This document shows, piece after piece, positions 58,801-64,000 of a DNA stretch of 64,000 nucleotides; within the stretch, counting starts at the first letter, position 1; each line of letters opens with the position of its first letter. Source of the DNA: Enoplosus armatus. Lineage: Eukaryota > Chordata > Actinopteri > Centrarchiformes > Enoplosidae. The stretch spans positions 23,705,978-23,769,977 of the forward strand of contig NC_092192.1 of assembly GCF_043641665.1 (NCBI RefSeq), given 5' to 3'. The notes under the pieces were generated by a model that was not told the origin of the DNA, ran no database searches, and worked only from the letters and a program-made list of their open reading frames with translations. A program made the position numbers and the translations under genes.

Positions 58801-61800
58801 CCCTAGGTATTTTTTGTTTGACAAACTGAGAAAGATCATTTGCACAGGTGGCAAGAATAAAACAATGAACTCAGAATAACGCAAACACAACGGCATCAGC
58901 TGTCACTGATGACCATCAACCCTGAGCTTATTGGGACTTTGAAGAAGTTATGACTGAGTTTGCTAAAAGGAAAGCCCGAAAGAAGTCTTTCTAAGGGTAA
59001 GGTGCAGTATTCCACTGGTCTATTCCTATCCTGCTGCTGCATTGCATATTGGCCTGTAGCTAGCATCTAATAACGCTATGTTGTGTTGTGTCGGTGTCTG
59101 CCCATATGGAACAACGACCCTTGGTGACTGTTCAGCCCAGATATGGAACAGAAATTCTGAAATAGTGCATTAATAGTTTGGTTTTGCATAGCTTGAGGTT
59201 GGTTGTTGGTGTGTTATAATATAATATATATATAATATAAATAATCGGTTAAATTCCCATCACAAAGTGGGATATTGAGTTGGACAACCTACATTAAACA
59301 CAGTATTACAATTATGCTTTATTTTCCATTTAATATCAGATACCTATCAGGTACCTTATACCTTATACATTATATTAACGTACACCGCCCCTGTCCCCCC
59401 TGCGTTACATTAACGCACCCACCCCCTACTGGACACTTTATTTGGTCACTGCACTGTTTGTTATTTATCTTATTCTTTTACCTTTATATTTTTACATGTT
59501 TGTTGTCAGCACCATCAGACCACGGCAAATTCCTTGTAATGTATGTTACTTGGCAATAAACAGTTTATGAATTCTGAATTGTGAAGATACTTTAAGGCTT
59601 TTAGTCAAGTCATATTGTAAAGGTTCTCATTGAACCAATGAGGAAAAGATTCAGTGCCAGTCCAACTTTTCCTGATACAAATGTTTCAGTGCCAGCGTTT
59701 CCTTTCTCAGTTCCGGTTTTGCTTTCGATGCCAAATTCTACTTTCGATGCCAAATTTTAAAGTCTCTCTCTTGGCTCCATAAAAGTCTTTGCATACTGGA
59801 CAGGCAGGCACATACTCCAGCGTGTGATTGGACTTACCTATCAGGGCCAATGGAGGCAGCTTGCCAACATACTTGCCCTTGTCCAGTACCCTCTCCCACT
59901 TGTAGTGGATGGGATCAGAGCCATCAGCAGACTTGCAGCTCATCTTAACATCGCCGCCCTCCAACAGTTTGCCCTCCATCCAGCACCGCGGCTTGGACGG
60001 CTTCACTGCAGATAGACAATCGGATGCAAACACAAATGTCCTTAGATATTGTTCCCTCACCCAGACTTTTCCCACTAAAGACTGGTGCTCTCCACAGGCT
60101 AACATTAGGGGGCTGAAGCACAACAAGAGAGGATCTTCCTACTGCAGAAATGCGGATTTGTGTTGAAAGGATTTTTGTTGCAGTTTGTATAACAATAGAT
60201 GTAGACTTGGCCACCTGTTCATAGTGAGGACTACGTGAAAAGTGTCTCAACAAATAGAAGATTTCCTCAGCACAGATGGATACTGTATGCTAAGTTAAGG
60301 GTTCGTTACTTAAGGATGTTTGTCCTTAAGGCAAAAGTTGATTCTGTCAGTGAGCAGCCGAGGACCAACAAAGTGAAGCTTTCGGTGCCCGTCTCCACAG
60401 CGCCCCATGGTCAAGGAAACTACGGGGGCAGCATTAGAGGTCTCGGAAGCTGTCAGCGCTCTTTGGGCTTCTTTTTGCCTTCAAAGAGGGGCAGGCAGGT
60501 GCGATGCTGCAGCAGTGACGAGTGTTGAGCGGTGTCAGAGGAGCTGGTCGGCGACGGATAGAAACGTATGTTAAACAGATGTTCAACAAGTCAGTTCACA
60601 GCCGTGAGCCGCCTTCAATTGGCCATGTGTCTGAACTGAGTCCGATGATGATAAGAGACTTGCAAAGTCAACGGACAGCGTGTGTGTGTCGCTGGCCAGA
60701 GAACTAAGGTTGAATTAACTGTTCAGGACAATGGATTTGGGGTACTGTGAGTATTCCTTGTAACTTAGATAAGGTCTCCCCTGTTAAACTGTATCTGAAC
60801 TTTGCATGTCCACTTTCCCTTTGTAACAACTAAGACCTTATATTTGTTTTCAGACAGATATACTGAACATGGTAAGGTTATTCCATAAACTGCACTCAGT
60901 GCAATTAGGTAGAGCACCACGTAACACATTTCATCCAGTCCCTACAAGTTATGATCCTTTAAGGGTAAATTCTGTATTTTTAAACCTGGGCCCTATTTAT
61001 TTATTTTTTTTACTAAATGACTAATTGGTTCAAAAAGTTTTGGAATTCGCCCAGTAGATCACCTCAGCCAGCAGCAGCGAAACTGACAGACTCGGGTTGT
61101 TATTCTGTCTGATAACGGAAGTCTCGCACAGTGAGAGGTCTCGCTCTTAAATCCCACGAGTTGTTGCGGGAGGACGACGGAAACGTGAGTCAGAGTCGGA
61201 CAGAGGAGTTTGTTGCGTTGGAGTACAGAAAACGTAGCTCGGTGTATTTGTTTTACCCAGAAGATAAAAAAAAAGAATGGTTCATGTCCGTGCATTAAAA
61301 TACCAGAATTACCTTTTGAGATTTTAATGAAACCAAAACCCATTTGATACTAGATCCCGATGACCCTTCAATTTTATCTCTCGTTTTAGAACATGAAAAA
61401 GTATGAGAGGCGCCTCCATTCGAGCAAATGTCTTGCTACAGTGTCACAGACCTTGGCACAGATTTGGGGTTTTGCTATTTTCAGGTCAAGTTATTTAGAA
61501 ATGTCTCGTCTTCGCTTTCAATTTGGCTGTGGCCAGTGGTGGGCGTCCAATGTGTATCATATGTTGCAAGACGGACACACTCTGGCCAGAGGTCTTGCAT
61601 TAGCCTGGAAAGCTAATGGTCAGTTGCACACGTGAAATACAGAAAACACGATCTCAAGGGGAGGTCCACTGAATCCCCAGTAAACTTAGGGAGGGTGTTT
61701 TCATTCTGGAAGCATTTTGACCTTGTACGATCTGAGTCTTGAGCTGTTGTGACATTTTTAGGGTGAGGAGATGTGTGAGAGCTGCTGGTGTCAGGACAAC

Positions 61801-62940
61801 AACCTACTTCTGAACGTCAGCAAGAATAAGGAGCTGATAGCGGACTTTGGGAAGAGGCAGCCCTTAATATAAACAGGTCCTCGGCGGAGAGGGTGGACAG
61901 CTTCAAGTCCACAAAACTGAGGAATTAGGAACTACTCCTGCGCCATCGAGAGCATTCCAACGGGGAACATCACTGCCTAGTATGGAAACAGCACCGAACA
62001 GGACTGCAAGGCCCTGCAAAGAGTGGTTCGTGCAATAGCCAGGACCATGTCAAGCCAGCACTGAGAGGCTCAGGAAGAGCTTCTACCCTCAGGCTACTAG
62101 GATCTAAATGAAGTCACTGTCTAAGACCAAATATATAATGTGCCAAAATATCCCGTGTACAGGCACTGCTATTTTTGCGCTGGTGACGTCATATAGGAGC
62201 CAGAGTCTGCGCTCCAAGGCTGATGCTGGACATCCCTCACGTCGGTTAGTGAGGCTTGAAACAGACGATCGCGGTTACGGAAAGTTCAAACCAAAGTTGC
62301 ATCTCCTCTTGCCGTTTCTACTCTACGTACAGCTCCCGAAAAGGAGTCTGCAGGTGCCTCCGTGAGTTCAGTCAGAGCCAAACCTATCAGAACAATGAAC
62401 ATGCATCAGTGCGAGTTAAAAAACAGTGTGTGCTGAACTTTTGGTTTGGTCCACGTCCGCTAACATGGAGGGGGCCAGGTTTATAACCTAAATTGCAGCC
62501 AGCCACCAGGGTTCACTTTTGGGAAGCTGTCATGTCGTCCATCTTTATATGCAGTCAATGATCTGAACTTTCAAACACACACACTTTCAGAGTACCACAG
62601 TATGCTGCACTGCATTTAATGACAGCTCTACTGCTAAGAGCTTTGGGGTTTCATGACACTTTCAGTTGTACAGCGTTCTCATGAGTCCTCTCTCTGTCCG
62701 TGGTTTTTCTTATTTGAACCTAAGTGCTGTTTGCCACTTACCCAGCACTATGAGGCTGATGGTGCTCCAGTGGTATTTTGCGCCAGTCTTGACTTTGCAG
62801 CTGTACTCTCCTGAGTCTGTCAGAGACAAGTCACTGATCAGCAGGGAGGCATCGCCTTTTAAGTACTCTCCAGCGAAGGCTACGCGGCCACGCTCTGCTT
62901 CATTGGGGTCAAAAACCCGTCCGGCGAAGTAGGTGATCAC
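55450..62940 (-). CDS. clmp: clmp: CXADR-like adhesion protein, 3' five exons (partial)
   Basis: Type I membrane protein of the CAR/CTX immunoglobulin family, located at epithelial tight junctions (family knowledge). Exons 5' to 3': 62742-62940, 59838-60005, 58094-58216, 56458-56599, 55450-55825; 335 residues, all GT-AG and in phase. They encode the second half of the V-type Ig domain (Cys in GEYSCKVK), a complete C2-type Ig domain (Cys in VKMSCKS and GVYKCIAS), one transmembrane helix (VVAGAVVGVSFGVLLIILII), the EEEETPNEIREDAEAPK juxtamembrane region and a Ser-rich tail ending MIPAQTKAFQTV. The end and the EDAEAPK block match CLMP, not CXADR. Signal peptide and first half-Ig exon are outside the window. 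Which teleost copy (a or b) is undecided. Confidence 0.92.
56458..56599 (-). CDS. clmp: clmp exon: transmembrane segment
   Basis: Acceptor GCGTGTAG, donor ATCAG|GTATAC. Encodes VRGMGVVAGAVVGVSFGVLL, IILIIWLVFRKKEMKKYEEE and ETPNEI. Confidence 0.95.
58094..58216 (-). CDS. clmp: clmp exon: second half of C2-type Ig
   Basis: Acceptor CCATCAG, donor GCACT|GTGAGT. Encodes LKNPEIVTLRNLTKDSTGVY, KCIASNDVGEESCTVEVKMH; NLT is a potential N-glycosylation sequon shared with human CLMP (QNLTMS). Confidence 0.93.
59838..60005 (-). CDS. clmp: clmp exon: first half of C2-type Ig
   Basis: Acceptor TCTGCAG, donor GATAG|GTAAGT. Encodes KPSKPRCWMEGKLLEGGDVK, MSCKSADGSDPIHYKWERVL and KLPPLALI. Human CLMP has PSKPKCELEGELTEG at the same place. 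Confidence 0.93.
61755..62110 (+). pseudogene. CR1/Rex1-type LINE reverse transcriptase remnant
   Basis: Plus frames read CQDNNLLLNVSKNKELIADF, ERVDSFKSTKLRN, TIESIPTGNIT, WYGNS-like and CKALQRVVRAIARTM, then RLRKSFYPQATRI, a familiar C-terminal part of fish non-LTR reverse transcriptases, with several internal deletions and frame changes. Confidence 0.75.
62440..62562. repeat. MITE fragment related to 19882-20203
   Basis: Shares 'gcagccagccacc', 'ccatctttatat' and 'cagtcaatg' with the element at 19882-20203, including its right end; the left end is absent. Confidence 0.65.
62742..62940 (-). CDS. clmp: clmp exon: second half of V-type Ig
   Basis: Acceptor CCACCAG, donor CTGG|GTAAGT. Encodes VITYFAGRVFDPNEAERGRV, GDASLLISDLSLTDSGEYSC and KYHWSTISLIVL; the DxGxYxC motif and the GDASL strand are clear. 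Confidence 0.94.
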
Positions 62941-64000
62941 CTGGTGGGGGGAGTGAAATGAGTGGGGGGATTTGTAATGGGGTAAACAAGGCAAGACACA
63001 TTAAATGCAACAATGTGGACAAGAAAGCTCAAGGAGTTTGTAGTCAAAGTGTTTTGTAAATACTGCATTTTCCCCTCCAATTGAAGCCTGTCTGCAAATT
63101 TTACATTTCTATAAACAGATTCCAGTCCATCAATTTTGAACAAATATGTAGCACAGTGTGCGTTGCAGGACAGTGTTGATTCTCATGCCCTAATTATGCT
63201 TGACAAATCATTTTTACACATCCCTCCGTGTCTGATCTGGTGCCTCAAAACTGATCCTGATCCCAGCTTTGAACACAAAGCTCTAATTAGGGATGTCGAT
63301 AATTACCCGCTCGGCCGTTAACCGACAAAAAGAATCTTGACTGGTTAATACTCTTAACTAATCAGTTAAAATAGCCTAAATATTATTAATAGCCATGATG
63401 TTGCTCCTGGGAGATGACTACAGCACCCTTCGACAAGCTAATGACCCAGAGGCGGCTGTTTATTTTATTTTAGGACTATTTGAAGTCTGAAAAATGCGAC
63501 TACAAGTTTTCGTTTTGTTAACTGTCGACTGTTTTTATAACATTATTCTGTGTTGTATGATAAAAAACACTAGATTTAATTTAATTGGACAGTTGGAATA
63601 TCATTATCATTAGTCTCCCGGGGGGCAATGACCTTTGAGTCACCTATTCGGTGGCCGACCAACTGTGAAATATGGTCAAAATCTCCCCTTCTGTTCCTGA
63701 GTTGTGGTGTTGAATGATGGCCAAAAGAAAGTGTTTCCCCAGGAAATTCTGATGTCACAGTGAAGTTGACCTTTGACCTTTTGGGTAACAACAACATCTG
63801 TGTGAAATTTTGTCATAATCACCGCATCAATTCTTGACTTACGCCCAAAAAAACGTGTTTGTCAAGGTCATATTGAGGTCACCTTTGGGTCAAAAGTGTC
63901 ACCAATCTATTGTCCGACCAACTGTGTGTTATTTGTGAGGTCACAGTGACCTTCACCTTTGACCTCCAAATTCTAATCAGTTTATTTTTGTGTCCAAGGG
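62941..64000. other. clmp intron/upstream, repeat-rich right edge
   Basis: No exon seen. 63293-63400 has a hAT-like 'agggatgtcgataattaccc' / 'aaccgacaaaaag' repeat start; 63600-63990 is a dispersed fish repeat with internal direct repeats ('gacctttgacctt', 'aggtcacctttgggt', 'ggtcacagtgaccttcacct'). The upstream clmp exons must lie further right. Confidence 0.55.
63600..63990. repeat. Dispersed repeat with 'gaggtcac...gacctttgac' units
   Basis: Loosely repeating units around 'gtgaccttgacctttgacc' and 'gtccgaccaactgtg' (63654 and 63913 both carry 'cgaccaactgtg'). About 260 bp apart, suggesting a two-unit array. Confidence 0.6.

Larger units (their letters stand above)
55826..62741 (-). other. 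clmp introns in the window
   Basis: Between the listed exons I see no further coding. Contents include chance frames and the CR1/Rex1-type LINE scrap noted separately (61755-62110). The AT-rich (TA) stretch near 59217-59245 is the only notable simple repeat. Confidence 0.5.

Overview
The window is vertebrate nuclear DNA, most likely from a percomorph-type teleost fish. Its genes are split by GT-AG introns, introns and spacers are full of CA/GT microsatellites and homopolymer runs, and the repeats (Rex3-like, Tc1, piggyBac, L1/CR1-like LINE and gypsy remnants, several inverted-repeat MITEs) are of fish type. No operons, bacterial promoters or CRISPR arrays are present. Most short open frames are chance frames or transposon debris.

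Three genes lie in tandem, all on the minus strand. From low to high coordinate: dact3 (coding 1784-17242, complete in the model, three exons), a Dishevelled-binding scaffold acting in Wnt signalling; gramd1b (20882-41161, 19 coding exons by my model, 711 codons), an Aster-B type ER sterol transporter with GRAM, VASt and transmembrane segments; and the 3' part of clmp (55450-62940, five exons, 335 residues), a CAR-family immunoglobulin cell-adhesion protein whose signal peptide and first half-Ig exon lie beyond the right edge. Exon limits were set by reading splice sites and checking that codon phase carries through every junction. gramd1b and clmp are neighbours on human chromosome 11q24, while human DACT3 is on 19q13, so the dact3 linkage is worth checking. 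No functional link between the three genes is implied.

Layout: 1-1783 is the dact3 3' flank. 1784-17242 is dact3, with a 12 kb first intron full of repeats and a GC-rich first exon. 17243-20881 is spacer with MITE-like repeats. 20882-41161 is gramd1b. 41162-55449 is spacer dominated by a nested transposon complex: a LINE remnant (about 41985-42569), then a decayed piggyBac with TTAA-flanked inverted ends (42574-47015) carrying a decayed DD34E Tc1 (44313-45878), then gypsy pol debris (about 47040-48115). 55450-64000 is clmp and its introns.

I see no clearly new biological system. The most interesting points are: the last gramd1b exon, where the family-like tail sits one frame away from the frame that is read; the apparent absence from dact3 of the exon with the SSGFYE and PLHAVA motifs; a 20-base poly-C tract forming part of a gramd1b splice acceptor; and the nested, datable transposon stack with a proposed piggyBac-type MITE elsewhere in the window.
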